Below, piece by piece: positions 1-8,486 of a stretch of DNA of 64,000 bases (positions within the stretch are counted from its first letter, which is position 1; each line of letters starts with the position of its first letter). Under the pieces are notes generated by a model. The model did not search any database, was not told where the DNA came from, and worked only from the letters and a program-made list of their open reading frames with translations. Location: positions 246,459 through 310,458 of the forward strand of contig NZ_JAVRBG010000003.1 in the NCBI RefSeq assembly GCF_031845265.1, written 5' to 3'. This stretch comes from Mesonia ostreae. Its GTDB lineage: Bacteria > Bacteroidota > Bacteroidia > Flavobacteriales > Flavobacteriaceae. Made by a program: the position numbers and the translations under genes.

Positions 1-770
1 GTAAATTGCTTGGCCTGCTCAAACGCATTTTGCCCTGTAGAACCATCTAACACCAATAAAACTTCGTGAGGCGCATCTGTAATAACTTTCTGCATCACTC
101 GTTTTACTTTGGTAAGCTCATTCATAAGATTGACTTTATTATGGAGTCTCCCAGCGGTATCGATAATGACCACATCAGCATCCATTTTTACACCACTTTG
201 TACCGTGTCAAAAGCTACAGAAGCAGGATCGCTGCCCATTTTTTGTTTTACAATGGGAACATCCACTCGATCTGCCCAAACTTGAAGTTGGTCTATAGCC
301 GCAGCTCTAAAGGTATCTGCAGCACCAAGAACAACTTTTTTACCTTGGGATTTAAACTGATGTGCTAATTTTCCAATAGTAGTTGTTTTTCCCACACCAT
401 TAACCCCCACTACCATAATCACATAAGGCTTTTTAGAAGCAATAGTTAATTCTTCTTGCTCTCCAGAACCAGATTCGCTTAACAAACCAGCAATTTCTTC
501 TCTTAAGATAACATCTAGCTCTGAGGTACCTAAATATTTATCTTTGGCTACACGTGCTTCAATACGATCAATAATTTTAATGGTCGTTTTCACACCAACA
601 TCACTCGCTACCAACACTTCTTCTAGGTCATCTAAAACCTCATCGTCTACCTTAGATTTTCCGGCAACGGCTTTACTTAATTTACCAAAGAAGTTCTCCT
701 TTGATTTCTCTAAACCTTTATCTAAGGTTTCTTTTTTTTCTTTTGAAAAAATTTTTTTAAAAAAACTCAT
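1..770 (-). CDS. ftsY: Signal recognition particle receptor FtsY (3' end beyond window)
   Basis: Translating the reverse strand from the ATG at 770 gives MSFFKKIFSKEKKETLDKGL and about 256 residues that run off the window edge without a stop. Visible motifs are the G1 P-loop GVNGVGKTT, the DTFRAAA box and DTAGR, in the order of the SRP-type NG GTPase domain, preceded by a short charged N domain. FtsY docks ribosome-SRP complexes at the inner membrane for co-translational insertion. The acidic A domain is very short, as is usual in Bacteroidota. The TKLDG motif lies beyond the edge. Identity is secure; only the C-terminus is missing. Confidence 0.97.
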   Translation of the reverse strand, partial: MSFFKKIFSKEKKETLDKGLEKSKENFFGKLSKAVAGKSKVDDEVLDDLEEVLVASDVGVKTTIKIIDRIEARVAKDKYLGTSELDVILREEIAGLLSESGSGEQEELTIASKKPYVIMVVGVNGVGKTTTIGKLAHQFKSQGKKVVLGAADTFRAAAIDQLQVWADRVDVPIVKQKMGSDPASVAFDTVQSGVKMDADVVIIDTAGRLHNKVNLMNELTKVKRVMQKVITDAPHEVLLVLDGSTGQNAFEQAKQF

Positions 771-784
771 ATGCTATACTTGTG

Positions 785-855
785 TGCGTTAAGGATAGGG
801 ACATCTTGAAGCTCTGCCAATAAGAATTGGGAAAGTAATTGTCAAAAGCCCAACC
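785..855 (+). repeat. Flavobacterial dispersed repeat, copy 1 (degenerate)
   Basis: The copy begins TGCGTTAAGGATAGGGACAT and ends near AAAAGCCCAACC. Related copies lie at 10589-10675, 33695-33804 (reverse) and 36035-36128, all between genes. This one sits upstream of ftsY, between its candidate promoter and start codon, so it would be in the 5' untranslated region. Confidence 0.6.
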
Positions 856-909
856 TAAATATTACCAATTTCCTGGCGGCAAAAAGGTACGCTCAAATTA
901 ATTCTTCTG

Positions 910-917
910 CAAATATA
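910..917 (-). promoter_or_regulatory. Candidate -7 promoter element for ftsY
   Basis: On the reverse strand this reads TATATTTG, a perfect match to the Bacteroidota -7 consensus TAnnTTTG, about 140 bases upstream of the ftsY ATG. No clear TTG was found 19 bases further upstream, so only the -7 box supports it. Confidence 0.45.
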
Positions 918-929
918 CACAAAAACAAA

Positions 930-957
930 AAGCCGTCTCGAAGAATCGAAACGGCTT
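930..957 (-). terminator. Terminator after the rpmB-rpmG-DUF4295 genes
   Basis: On the reverse strand AAGCCGT and ACGGCTT arms enclose a short loop and are followed by TTTTTG. It lies just past the DUF4295 stop codon. Confidence 0.75.
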
Positions 958-976
958 GCTTATTTTTTATAAGTAT

Positions 977-1129
977 TTATTTCTTATCGAAATAATCCTT
1001 TACTTCTTCTGGTGCCATAATAGCTTCTTCAAAAACGTAAGCTCCAGATTTTGGAGACTTAACCATTCTAATAGCTTTACTTAGCCTTTTTGATCCTGTC
1101 TGTAACGATGCTACCGATTTCTTTGCCAT
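977..1129 (-). CDS. DUF4295 family protein, 50 residues
   Basis: This is a small gene reading MAKKSVASLQTGSKRLSKAI and ending APEEVKDYFDKK. It matches the Bacteroidota-specific DUF4295 family in length and in its basic N-terminal half. Its constant place immediately downstream of rpmB and rpmG, and its lysine-rich composition, suggest a ribosome-associated role, but no function has been proven. It is spaced 6 bases from rpmG and is followed by a terminator, so it is probably the last gene of the ribosomal transcript. Confidence 0.9.
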   Translation of the reverse strand: MAKKSVASLQTGSKRLSKAIRMVKSPKSGAYVFEEAIMAPEEVKDYFDKK

Positions 1130-1135
1130 AACTTA

Positions 1136-1318
1136 TTACTTTATCTCTTTATGAACCGTCATTTTATTAAGAATTGGATTAAATTTCTTTAACTCCATTC
1201 TATCCGGTGTATTCTTTTTATTTTTTGTGGTAATATATCTAGACGTACCTGGTTTTCCAGATGTCTTATGCTCTGTGCATTCTAATATTACTTGAACTCT
1301 ATTTCCTTTTTTTGCCAT
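1136..1318 (-). CDS. rpmG: 50S ribosomal protein L33
   Basis: The 60-residue product starts MAKKGNRVQVILECTEHK and carries the L33 signature with SRYITTKNKKNTPDRMELKK. Only one cysteine (in ECTEHK) remains, so this is the zinc-independent C-minus form. It is a component of the large subunit near the E site. It lies 24 bases downstream of rpmB and just upstream of the DUF4295 gene, the standard order in Bacteroidota. Confidence 0.97.
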   Translation of the reverse strand: MAKKGNRVQVILECTEHKTSGKPGTSRYITTKNKKNTPDRMELKKFNPILNKMTVHKEIK

Positions 1319-1342
1319 TGCTCTAAGATATTAAAGGTAAGA

Positions 1343-1582
1343 TTACTTTTTTAAGAATCCTTTTTCTCTTGCTTCCTTAATCACAGCAGAGATTCCTTTT
1401 TTATTAATGTTTTTTAATGCGGAAGTCGATACTTTTAAAGTTACCCACTTATCCTCTTCTGGGATATAAAAACGTTTTTTAACTAAATTGGCGTTAAATT
1501 TACGCTTAGTTTTATTCATAGCGTGAGAAACATTGTTTCCAACCATCGCTTTCTTACCCGTAAGTTCACAAACTCTTGACAT
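1343..1582 (-). CDS. rpmB: 50S ribosomal protein L28
   Basis: The 79-residue protein starts MSRVCELTGKKAMVGNNVSH and contains the L28 core with KRKFNANLVKKRFYIPEE, of normal bacterial length. It is a large-subunit protein. It is the first gene of a three-gene reverse-strand cluster with L33 and DUF4295, and its 5' region (1583-1674) separates it from the end of cinA. Confidence 0.97.
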   Translation of the reverse strand: MSRVCELTGKKAMVGNNVSHAMNKTKRKFNANLVKKRFYIPEEDKWVTLKVSTSALKNINKKGISAVIKEAREKGFLKK

Positions 1583-1674
1583 TTTTTCTAATCTTTTCTC
1601 GTTATTTCAAAACAGATTGCAAATTAAAGGCATTTTAATCTAATCTCCAACAATATCTGCATAAAAAATTAAGA

Positions 1675-2919
1675 TTATTTAAAGAAATAACCCAATAGAA
1701 TTTCTTGTGCCTTAATTACTGCTTTTTCAATTACCTTTTCGCGCAAGTTTCCGAAGTTAAAAGAATATACTTTCTCTTCTGTATCACTTGCTAATGCAAT
1801 ATATACAGTTCCTAATTCTGCTTCACTATCTCCTTTTGTAGGCCCTGCATTTCCTGTGGTAGCAATCGCAACATCTGCCTTAAACATTTCTCTTGCTCTC
1901 ACAGCCATTTGTAAAGTAATCTCTTCGCTAACCACACTATGCTCTTCAATTAAAGCTGCTGGAATTCCTAAAACATCATTTTTGCTGCTGGTAGCATAGG
2001 TTACTATACTCCCTTTAAAATATTTAGAAGCACCAGGAATAGCCGCAAATCTCGCAGCTATTTCTCCGCCGGTACAACTTTCTGCCGTCACTAAGGTTTT
2101 TTGATGATTTACAAAAGCTTGAGCAATCTGTTCTTCTAAGCTTGCTTCTTCTTCAAAACCTTTAATGATATCCCCAATAAACTCTTGAAGCTTTTCTACT
2201 TCGGAATCTATCGTATCTTGTAAAAATTGCTTTTCTTTTCCTCTTGCACTTAATCTTAATCTTACCCGGCCTAGACTAGGCAAGTAAGCCAGTTTAATAT
2301 GAGAAGGCAGCTCGTTCTCCCAAGTTTCAATTTTTTCAGCAATCGCACTCTCTCCTACTCCGTAGGTTAAAACGGTTTTATGTATAATATAGGGTCTTTC
2401 AAATCTCTGCTGAAGTCTAGGCAAAACCTCATCTTCTAAAAGGGCTTTCATCTCATAAGGAACGCCTGGTAAAGAAATATATACCACATCATTTTCATCA
2501 AACCACATTCCTGGCGCCGTACCGTATTGATTATTGAGCGCAATCGCTTTAGTAGGAATTAAAGCTTGATCTCTATTTAATTGAGAAATAGGAGTATCGA
2601 TATATTTTCTGAATAATTCTTCTATGTGAGCAAGAACGCTCTCGTTAACCATATAAGTATCATCGAAGTATTCACATAGCGTATGCTTGGTTAGATCATC
2701 ATTGGTTGGCCCTAAACCTCCTGTAATTATGATGATGTTTGCTCTTTGTGCTGCCGCATTTAAAGTAGCTTTAATATGGTCTGAAGTATCTTGTATAGAG
2801 GTAATTTGTCCTACATCTATTCCAATTTTATTTAATTTCTTGGAAATAAAAACAGAGTTGGTATCAACAATCTGGCCTATTAGAATTTCATCTCCAATCG
2901 TTATTATTTCTGCAATCAT
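1675..2919 (-). CDS. cinA: CinA family protein (NMN amidohydrolase / MoaB-like)
   Basis: The 414-residue protein has two domains. The N-terminal half is a MoaB/MogA-like (COG1058) domain with TGGLGPTNDDLT near residue 66. The C-terminal 160 residues are a PncC-type nicotinamide mononucleotide deamidase with VTAESCTGGEIAARF. In characterised members the C-terminal domain recycles NMN to nicotinic acid mononucleotide and the N-terminal domain can act as an ADP-ribose pyrophosphatase. The start overlaps the stop of the upstream Hpt gene by 4 bases (ATGA type), indicating translational coupling. Confidence 0.93.
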   Translation of the reverse strand: MIAEIITIGDEILIGQIVDTNSVFISKKLNKIGIDVGQITSIQDTSDHIKATLNAAAQRANIIIITGGLGPTNDDLTKHTLCEYFDDTYMVNESVLAHIEELFRKYIDTPISQLNRDQALIPTKAIALNNQYGTAPGMWFDENDVVYISLPGVPYEMKALLEDEVLPRLQQRFERPYIIHKTVLTYGVGESAIAEKIETWENELPSHIKLAYLPSLGRVRLRLSARGKEKQFLQDTIDSEVEKLQEFIGDIIKGFEEEASLEEQIAQAFVNHQKTLVTAESCTGGEIAARFAAIPGASKYFKGSIVTYATSSKNDVLGIPAALIEEHSVVSEEITLQMAVRAREMFKADVAIATTGNAGPTKGDSEAELGTVYIALASDTEEKVYSFNFGNLREKVIEKAVIKAQEILLGYFFK

Positions 2920-3260
2920 GAAATATTGTAATCTTTTTTTAAAGCTTTACAAGCTAAGAAAACTCTTTCTTCTATTTGAGTTACATCTCGTAGAATATCT
3001 TCTCGATTACTCTTTTCTTTAGACCAAGTTTCCAAATTTTTAACGTTTTCTGATAAATTTAAACCAAACAATTGTAGATTAGGTTTCATTTTATGCACAA
3101 AACCATAAGCTAATTCTGGATTATTATTTTCTGCAGCCTCTCTCATTTGAGCTACATCTGGAGGAAGTTCTTCTAAAAAGGCTTTTACAATTTCCTTTAT
3201 AAATTCCTTATCACCACTTGCCATTTCTTGGACCTGTTGCAAATCGTATACTTTCATCAC
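2916..3260 (-). CDS. Hpt (histidine phosphotransfer) domain protein
   Basis: A 114-residue, all-helical stand-alone Hpt domain. The phosphoacceptor histidine is H56 in the sequence GFVHKMKPNLQLFGL, a typical HxxKG-like Hpt site. Such proteins relay phosphate between hybrid kinases and response regulators. No kinase or regulator is adjacent, so its partner must be elsewhere. It overlaps both neighbours by 4 bases (FAH-family gene upstream, cinA downstream), so the group is co-translated. Two ATGs occur in tandem at 3260 and 3257; either could be used. Confidence 0.85.
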   Translation of the reverse strand: MMKVYDLQQVQEMASGDKEFIKEIVKAFLEELPPDVAQMREAAENNNPELAYGFVHKMKPNLQLFGLNLSENVKNLETWSKEKSNREDILRDVTQIEERVFLACKALKKDYNIS

Positions 3261-3871
3261 TTTACTTTTATTTGAAAAACAGACTCTTTTTCAAGATATC
3301 CATTTAAAACATCATTCGTTTTCACGCTTCCAACGCCTTTAGGGGTACCCGTAAAAATAACGTCTCCTATTTTAAGCGTAAAAAATTGGGAGACATATCC
3401 GATTATCTCATCTATTTGATGGAGCATAAGCTTGGTATTTCCTTTTTGAACTTCTTCTCCGTTCTTATTTAAAGAAAAATTAATATCTTTAATATTTTGA
3501 AACTCATTCTTAGAAAACCATTTTTCTCCAATTACAGCAGAGCCATCAAAAGCTTTTGCTTTTTCCCACGGCAGTCCCTTTTCTTTTAATTGAGATTGCA
3601 AATCTCTTGCTGTAAAGTCTAGGCCTAAGCCTATTTCCTGATAATATTTATGCGCAAATTTAGGCTGAATGTATTTCCCTACTTTATTGATTTTTACTAA
3701 AAGCTCTACTTCATAATGAACGTCTTGCGAAAAATCTGGTATAAAGAAAGGTTGCTTCTTTAAAAGAACGGCCGTATCCGGTTTTAAAAAGATAACAGGC
3801 TCCGCTGGTCTTTCATTTTTTAATTCCTTAATATGCTCGGCATAATTTCTTCCAATGCAAATAATTTTCAT
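3257..3871 (-). CDS. Fumarylacetoacetate hydrolase (FAH) family protein
   Basis: The 204-residue protein has the FAHD1/YcgM-like fold: ICIGRNYAEHIKEL at the N-terminus, the metal-binding HYEVELLVKI stretch, DFTARDLQ, and the C-terminal FTGTPKGVG loop. Family members are Mg-dependent acylpyruvate hydrolases or oxaloacetate decarboxylases; the exact substrate cannot be read from the sequence. It lies 6 bases after the exonuclease gene and overlaps the Hpt gene by 4 bases. Confidence 0.88.
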   Translation of the reverse strand: MKIICIGRNYAEHIKELKNERPAEPVIFLKPDTAVLLKKQPFFIPDFSQDVHYEVELLVKINKVGKYIQPKFAHKYYQEIGLGLDFTARDLQSQLKEKGLPWEKAKAFDGSAVIGEKWFSKNEFQNIKDINFSLNKNGEEVQKGNTKLMLHQIDEIIGYVSQFFTLKIGDVIFTGTPKGVGSVKTNDVLNGYLEKESVFQIKVK

Positions 3872-3877
3872 AGTGCA

Positions 3878-4654
3878 CTAGTTCAATTTATCTGATAATT
3901 TTTTCAGCTTAATGGCAGTCAATACCTTTTTGGTATATAAAGGGAAATCTGCATTTTGAATCCAACCATAATAACCTGGCTCTTTTTCAAACACCTCTTC
4001 TACCAATCTTCCGCGGTGCTTTCCAAAAGAAAACACTTCTTCGCCTTTTTTATTGTAGGCGATAAATCCAGCAAAATCAACGAATTTCTTGTGGGCGCTA
4101 AATTCAGCTAGCCACTTCATATCGTTTTCCAAATCTGGGTATTTATCTAGTTGCGACTCTAAAACTTCAAAGGTAGCATTAGTATCTGCTTCTGCCGAAT
4201 GTGCGTTCGTAAGATCTTTGTCACAATAAAATTTATAGGCTGCTTCTAAGGTTCGTTTTTCTTTTTTATGAAAAATGGTTTGTACGTCTACCGCCAAAGC
4301 ACTTTTAATATCAAAATCTATCTCTGCGCGCAAAAACTCTTCCGCTAAAAGCGGAATATCAAAACGGTTACTGTTATAACCTCCCAAATCACAACCTCTA
4401 ATCATTTCATAAATCTTTTTAGAGAGCTCTTTAAAGGTAGGTTCATCCTTAATATCATCATAGCTAATTCCATGGATCTTTGTTACTTCAGCAGGAATAG
4501 GCATTTCAGGATTTACGCGCCACGTATAACTTTCTTTATTTCCGTTAGGAAAAACTTTAAGGATCGCTATTTCTACAATTCTATCTTTTGCTATGTTGGT
4601 TCCCGTAGTTTCTAAATCGAAAAAACAAATGGGCTTGGTTAAATTTAATTTCAT
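3878..4654 (-). CDS. DEDDh 3'-5' exonuclease (DNA polymerase III epsilon-like) with C-terminal DUF3820-like domain
   Basis: The 258-residue protein begins with exonuclease motif I, CFFDLETTGTNIAKDRIVEI (D and E ligands). It carries SNRFDIPLLAEE (motif II) and HSAEADTNATFEVL (H-x4-D, motif III), so it is of the DEDDh class. The last 60 residues (SFGKHRGRLVEEV, YYGWIQNADF) resemble the DUF3820 putative zinc/DNA module common in Bacteroidota exonucleases. The likely role is 3'-end trimming in DNA repair. It is the first gene of a four-gene reverse operon ending in cinA. Confidence 0.9.
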   Translation of the reverse strand: MKLNLTKPICFFDLETTGTNIAKDRIVEIAILKVFPNGNKESYTWRVNPEMPIPAEVTKIHGISYDDIKDEPTFKELSKKIYEMIRGCDLGGYNSNRFDIPLLAEEFLRAEIDFDIKSALAVDVQTIFHKKEKRTLEAAYKFYCDKDLTNAHSAEADTNATFEVLESQLDKYPDLENDMKWLAEFSAHKKFVDFAGFIAYNKKGEEVFSFGKHRGRLVEEVFEKEPGYYGWIQNADFPLYTKKVLTAIKLKKLSDKLN

Positions 4655-4702
4655 GGAATAGGTTTTTACAAAGGTACTATATACCGAATTATTTCATAAA
4701 AA

Positions 4703-4728
4703 AAAGTCCGAATCTTAGTCCGGACTTT
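4703..4728 (-). terminator. Terminator of the E2 gene
   Basis: AAAGTCCG and CGGACTTT form an 8-bp stem. On the reverse strand it is followed by a T-run (TTTTTTTT), just after the E2 stop codon at 4751. Confidence 0.8.
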
Positions 4729-4750
4729 CTTTTAAAGTATAGTTTACAGA

Positions 4751-6073
4751 TTAAACAGTTCTTGAATCGTCAAAAGATTCTAAATACTGAGCCACGCGTT
4801 GCACAAACTGACCTCCAAGAGCTCCGTTTACTACACGGTGATCGTAGCTGTGCGATAAGAACATTTTATATCTAATTCCAATAAAGTCTCCGTCTGGTGT
4901 TTCTACTACAGCAGGCACTTTACGGATTGCTCCCAGTGCTAAAATCGCAACTTGAGGCTGATTGATAATTGGGGTTCCCATAATACTACCAAAAGTACCC
5001 ACGTTTGTTACTGTATAGGTTCCACCTTGCGTATCGTCTGGTTTTAATTTACCTCCTCTTGCACGACCTGCCAAATCATTTACCGCTTTAGACATTCCTA
5101 CAAGATTAAGACGGTCTGCATTTTTAATCACCGGCACAATTAAATCTCCGTTTGGTAACGCTGCTGCCATCCCCAGGTTAATATTCTTTCTCTTTATAAT
5201 TTTATCTCCGTCCAACGCAATATTAATCATAGGGAAATCTTTAATGGCTTTTGCCACCGCTTCCATAAAGATAGGCGTAAACGTAATTTTCTCCCCTTCT
5301 TTTCTCTGGAATTCATCTTTCACTCTCTTTCTCCAATTCCAAATTTTGGTTACATCTACCTCAATAAAAGATTGAACGTGAGCCGAAGTTTGAACACTGT
5401 TCACCATATGATGAGAAATCATTTTCCCCATTCTGGTCATTTCTATCACCTCATCTTCTCCATTTACACTCACAGGTGTCGCAGCAGGTTTTGCTGGTTT
5501 CGCTGGAGCGGAAGTATTTTGAGATGTTTTTGAAGCTGGCGCACTTGCCGTAGAAGATTTACCTCTATTTTCTACAAAATCTAAAATATCATTTTTGGTA
5601 ACTCGATTTTCTTTTCCTGACCCAGAAATAGACTCTAATTCTTCTAAGCCAATATTTTCTTCTTTTGCGATACTTTTTACTAATGGAGAGTAAAAACGGT
5701 CGCTAGTTGAATAATTTTGAGAAACCACTGCTTCTCTTGCCTCGGTTACTCTATTTTGAGCATCTTGCGCGCTTGCAGGCTCTTGCTCTTTATCTTCACT
5801 AGAAGTTGTTGGAGCAGCTGCTGGTGCATCTCCATCGGTTTCTATAATTGCAATAGTTTGACCTACTTTTACCACATCATCTGGGCTAAAAAGCATTTCT
5901 ACCAAAGTCCCTTCTACTTCACTAGGTACTTCACTATCCACTTTATCGGTAGCAATTTCTAAAACCGCTTCATCTTCTTCAATCGTATCACCAACCTCTT
6001 TTAACCAATTGGTAATGGTTGCTTCCGCTACGCTCTCTCCCATTTTGGGAAGTTTTAATTCAAATTTTGCCAT
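4751..6073 (-). CDS. 2-oxoacid dehydrogenase E2 (dihydrolipoamide acyltransferase)
   Basis: The 440-residue protein has the full E2 layout. A lipoyl domain occupies residues 2-77 with EIATDKVDSEVPSE (lipoylated lysine). An Ala/Pro-rich linker follows, then a peripheral-subunit binding domain near 128-168 (FYSPLVKSIAKEENIGLEEL), a second linker, and a catalytic domain ending SHSYDHRVVNGALGGQFV. The catalytic motif has N where many E2s have D (DHRVVDG); I recall this variant in flavobacterial branched-chain-type E2s, so it is probably functional. The substrate (branched-chain or other 2-oxoacid) is not certain. It is transcribed alone, with its own terminator. Confidence 0.92.
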   Translation of the reverse strand: MAKFELKLPKMGESVAEATITNWLKEVGDTIEEDEAVLEIATDKVDSEVPSEVEGTLVEMLFSPDDVVKVGQTIAIIETDGDAPAAAPTTSSEDKEQEPASAQDAQNRVTEAREAVVSQNYSTSDRFYSPLVKSIAKEENIGLEELESISGSGKENRVTKNDILDFVENRGKSSTASAPASKTSQNTSAPAKPAKPAATPVSVNGEDEVIEMTRMGKMISHHMVNSVQTSAHVQSFIEVDVTKIWNWRKRVKDEFQRKEGEKITFTPIFMEAVAKAIKDFPMINIALDGDKIIKRKNINLGMAAALPNGDLIVPVIKNADRLNLVGMSKAVNDLAGRARGGKLKPDDTQGGTYTVTNVGTFGSIMGTPIINQPQVAILALGAIRKVPAVVETPDGDFIGIRYKMFLSHSYDHRVVNGALGGQFVQRVAQYLESFDDSRTV

Positions 6074-6148
6074 ATCTATAACCTAAAAAGTGTATTTTTA
6101 TTTTGCCTGCGAATTTACTTAAAATAGTCTATACTGAATAGGCATTTT

Positions 6149-7258
6149 TCAAAATTTTAGCATTTGTCCTTGTCTGGTGCTGGAATCACTTCCTAAGATA
6201 AACGAAAATCCTCTGGGCATAATCCTAAACCTATTATTTTTGTTTTTTTGAGAATTCATTAAATAAATGATTTCTTGATAACTCATCGCTTCTGCATTTA
6301 GAATAAATAAACTATTGCTAAAGGCTTTCTTTAACACCAGTTTCCTATCTGCAATATGTACAGGTTCGTCAAAAATTTTAGTAATTCCCTTTTGTAAACT
6401 GGGAGTTGTTGCTACCAATAAAACTTGTTTAATAGTTGATTTCTTTTGATTTGAGCTAGGTTTAAATCCGTAAAGAAGACCTGCAAAACTAAGCGTAGGC
6501 TTCACCAACCAAGCTAGAGAATTTTTAAAGTGCTTTTGGTAAAAAATATGCATTGCACCAAAAAACCGTTCTCTATATACCTCATCTTTAGGAGAACTTT
6601 CTCCTTTAAAATGCAACACCCGCTCGGTTCCTAAATAATAATTTTTATAACCTGCTTTTAAAAATTTATAACTCAAATCTATGTCCTCACCATACATAAA
6701 GTAATCTTCGTCTAAGCCACCTACTTCTAAATACCTATCCTTACGCATCATCATAAAAGCACCTACCAAAACCTCTATCTCTCCGTGTTTAGCAAAATGT
6801 ACTGGTGAATAATACCCTTTTTTTATTCCGATAATCTTTTTTAAAGCAATAAAAGGAACGGGAACATTTCGCTTACTTTCTGGTAGAAATTCACCTAAAC
6901 CATCAATCAATCGAGGCCCCATTGCGCCTAAATCTTTGTGAAGTCTAGCATAAATTAAAAAATTTTTAAAACATTGCTCGCCAACTACGGTATCTGGATT
7001 TAATAGACAGATATATTTACCTTTAGCCTCTGCAACTCCTAGATTATTTCCTTTGCTAAAACCAGAATTTACTGGATTTTCGATTAGTTTTGCTTCTGGG
7101 AAATTCTCCCGCACCATCGCAGCAGTCTCATCTTGTGAATTATTATCTACTACAATTATTTCTGCCTCTAAATTTGCAATGGCTTTTTTTACGCTGTCTA
7201 AGCACAACATAAGATGGTAGGGTACTTTGTAATTCAGGATAATGATGGATAGCTCCAA
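6149..7258 (-). CDS. Family 2 glycosyltransferase
   Basis: The 369-residue protein starts ELSIIILNYKVPYHLMLCLD. It carries the GT-A motifs VVDNNSQDET and LLNPDT (DxD-like), and EDIDLSYKFLKAGYKNYYLG as in rhamnosyl-type GT2 enzymes. About 100 C-terminal residues after the catalytic part have no recognisable domain. It probably adds a sugar to a cell-surface polysaccharide at the cytoplasmic face. It starts 3 bases after the recR stop, so the two are co-transcribed. Confidence 0.88.
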   Translation of the reverse strand: MELSIIILNYKVPYHLMLCLDSVKKAIANLEAEIIVVDNNSQDETAAMVRENFPEAKLIENPVNSGFSKGNNLGVAEAKGKYICLLNPDTVVGEQCFKNFLIYARLHKDLGAMGPRLIDGLGEFLPESKRNVPVPFIALKKIIGIKKGYYSPVHFAKHGEIEVLVGAFMMMRKDRYLEVGGLDEDYFMYGEDIDLSYKFLKAGYKNYYLGTERVLHFKGESSPKDEVYRERFFGAMHIFYQKHFKNSLAWLVKPTLSFAGLLYGFKPSSNQKKSTIKQVLLVATTPSLQKGITKIFDEPVHIADRKLVLKKAFSNSLFILNAEAMSYQEIIYLMNSQKNKNNRFRIMPRGFSFILGSDSSTRQGQMLKF

Positions 7259-7261
7259 AGC

Positions 7262-7888
7262 TTAAGAGTTTTTTAGTGAATTTTCAAACGGAATACGATG
7301 TAAAATACTTCTTCCTAAAGTGACCTCATCGGCATATTCTAACTCGTCTCCTACGCCAATTCCGCGAGCAATTGTAGAGGTGATGACGTCTTCGCCCTCT
7401 ATTTGCCTATAAATATAAAAATTGGTCGTGTCGCCTTCCATCGTGCTCGAAAGGGCAAAAATAATCTCACCAATCTCTTTGGCATGTACTTTTTGTAAAA
7501 GCGATTCAATGTTTAACTGACTAGGGCCAATGCCATCCATCGGACTTATTTTTCCTCCCAGCACGTGGTAAACGCCTTTATACTGGCTTGTATTTTCTAT
7601 TGCCATCACATCTCTCACGTCTTCCACCACGCAAACGGTTCTTCTATCTCGGTTAGAACTCGCACAAATCTCGCAAATCTCTTGATCGCTTACATTGTGA
7701 CAATTTTTACAAAAATTAACTTCGGTTTTTAAGTCGATTAAAGCTTTAGAAAGATGCAAAGTTTGCTCTTCTGGCTGCTTCAATAAATGAAGTACCAACC
7801 GAAGCGCGGTACGTTTTCCGATTCCTGGAAGCTGCGCCATTTCCTCTACTGCCTTTTCTAATAATTTTGATGAAAAATCCATAGGCAC
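7262..7888 (-). CDS. recR: Recombination mediator RecR
   Basis: The 208-residue protein is of normal length for RecR. It contains the helix-hairpin-helix MAQLPGIGKRTALRLVLHLL, the four-cysteine zinc finger CKNCHNVSDQEICEIC and the TOPRIM start VCVVEDVRDVMAIE, in that order. With RecO and RecF it loads RecA on gapped DNA. It lies upstream of, and nearly abuts, the GT2 gene. Confidence 0.96.
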   Translation of the reverse strand: MPMDFSSKLLEKAVEEMAQLPGIGKRTALRLVLHLLKQPEEQTLHLSKALIDLKTEVNFCKNCHNVSDQEICEICASSNRDRRTVCVVEDVRDVMAIENTSQYKGVYHVLGGKISPMDGIGPSQLNIESLLQKVHAKEIGEIIFALSSTMEGDTTNFYIYRQIEGEDVITSTIARGIGVGDELEYADEVTLGRSILHRIPFENSLKNS

Positions 7889-7927
7889 AAAAATAGCATA
7901 ATTATATTCAACTATTCGATTAATCCT

Positions 7928-7962
7928 TAAGTTTGCAGCCCAACTTTTATAGTTAAATTATG
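7928..7962 (+). promoter_or_regulatory. Promoter/5' leader, first copy of a duplicated 35-bp element
   Basis: TAAGTTTG at 7928-7935 matches the -7 consensus TAnnTTTG. The whole stretch through the ATG at 7960 is repeated with one difference at 8452-8486, upstream of the next gene. Confidence 0.6.
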
Positions 7963-8454
7963 GAATCGCAAAGGATTAAAATAGAACCTGATCTTTTTGA
8001 CAAGATTGTTTTGTTCATTCTAATTTTAAGCGGTCTTTTATTATTTCTAATACCTGCGTATTATTTTTCTCTACTTCCCGAAATCATACCCATTCATTAC
8101 AATTTTAAAGGTAAGCCCGATGGCTATGGTAATAAGAATAATATCTGGTTGTTATCTATGATAGGAAATGTCTTAGCTTTTGGTTTATATCAACTAACTC
8201 GTCACCCCGCTCTTTTTAATTATCCCGAAAATATAACTAGAAAAAAGAAACAAATTCTTTTCACTTATTCAAAAAGAACCACGCTTTGTCTAGCCGTAGT
8301 AATTTCTTTTACTATTCTTTATTTAGTAATTATGACCGTTCAAGTAGCTTTAAATTACGAAGAAGGTTTAAGCAACTATTTTTCACCAATCTTCTTAGTA
8401 CTTCTTTTATCACCCGTAGTATACTATATAAGAAAATCATTATTAAATAAGTAA
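7960..8454 (+). CDS. DUF1648 domain membrane protein
   Basis: The 164-residue protein has four predicted membrane segments (about 18-38, 65-80, 105-127, 140-157). It contains the DUF1648 signature LPEIIPIHYNFKGKPDGYGNK between the first two. DUF1648 proteins include the SdpI immunity/signal family, but no SdpC-like partner is nearby, so no function is claimed. Its stop codon TAA forms part of the second copy of the promoter repeat that precedes the symporter gene. Confidence 0.8.
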   Translation: MESQRIKIEPDLFDKIVLFILILSGLLLFLIPAYYFSLLPEIIPIHYNFKGKPDGYGNKNNIWLLSMIGNVLAFGLYQLTRHPALFNYPENITRKKKQILFTYSKRTTLCLAVVISFTILYLVIMTVQVALNYEEGLSNYFSPIFLVLLLSPVVYYIRKSLLNK

Positions 8455-8486
8455 GTTTGCAGCTCAACTTTTATAGTTAAATTATG
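8452..8486 (+). promoter_or_regulatory. Promoter/5' leader, second copy of the duplicated element
   Basis: TAAGTTTG at 8452-8459 is a perfect -7 box and overlaps the stop codon of the DUF1648 gene. The 35-bp stretch differs from 7928-7962 at one position and ends at the symporter ATG (8484). Confidence 0.6.

Noticed and set aside
66..792. Two forward-strand frames at the window start
   Set aside because: They are antisense to ftsY, whose reverse-strand translation shows all GTPase motifs.
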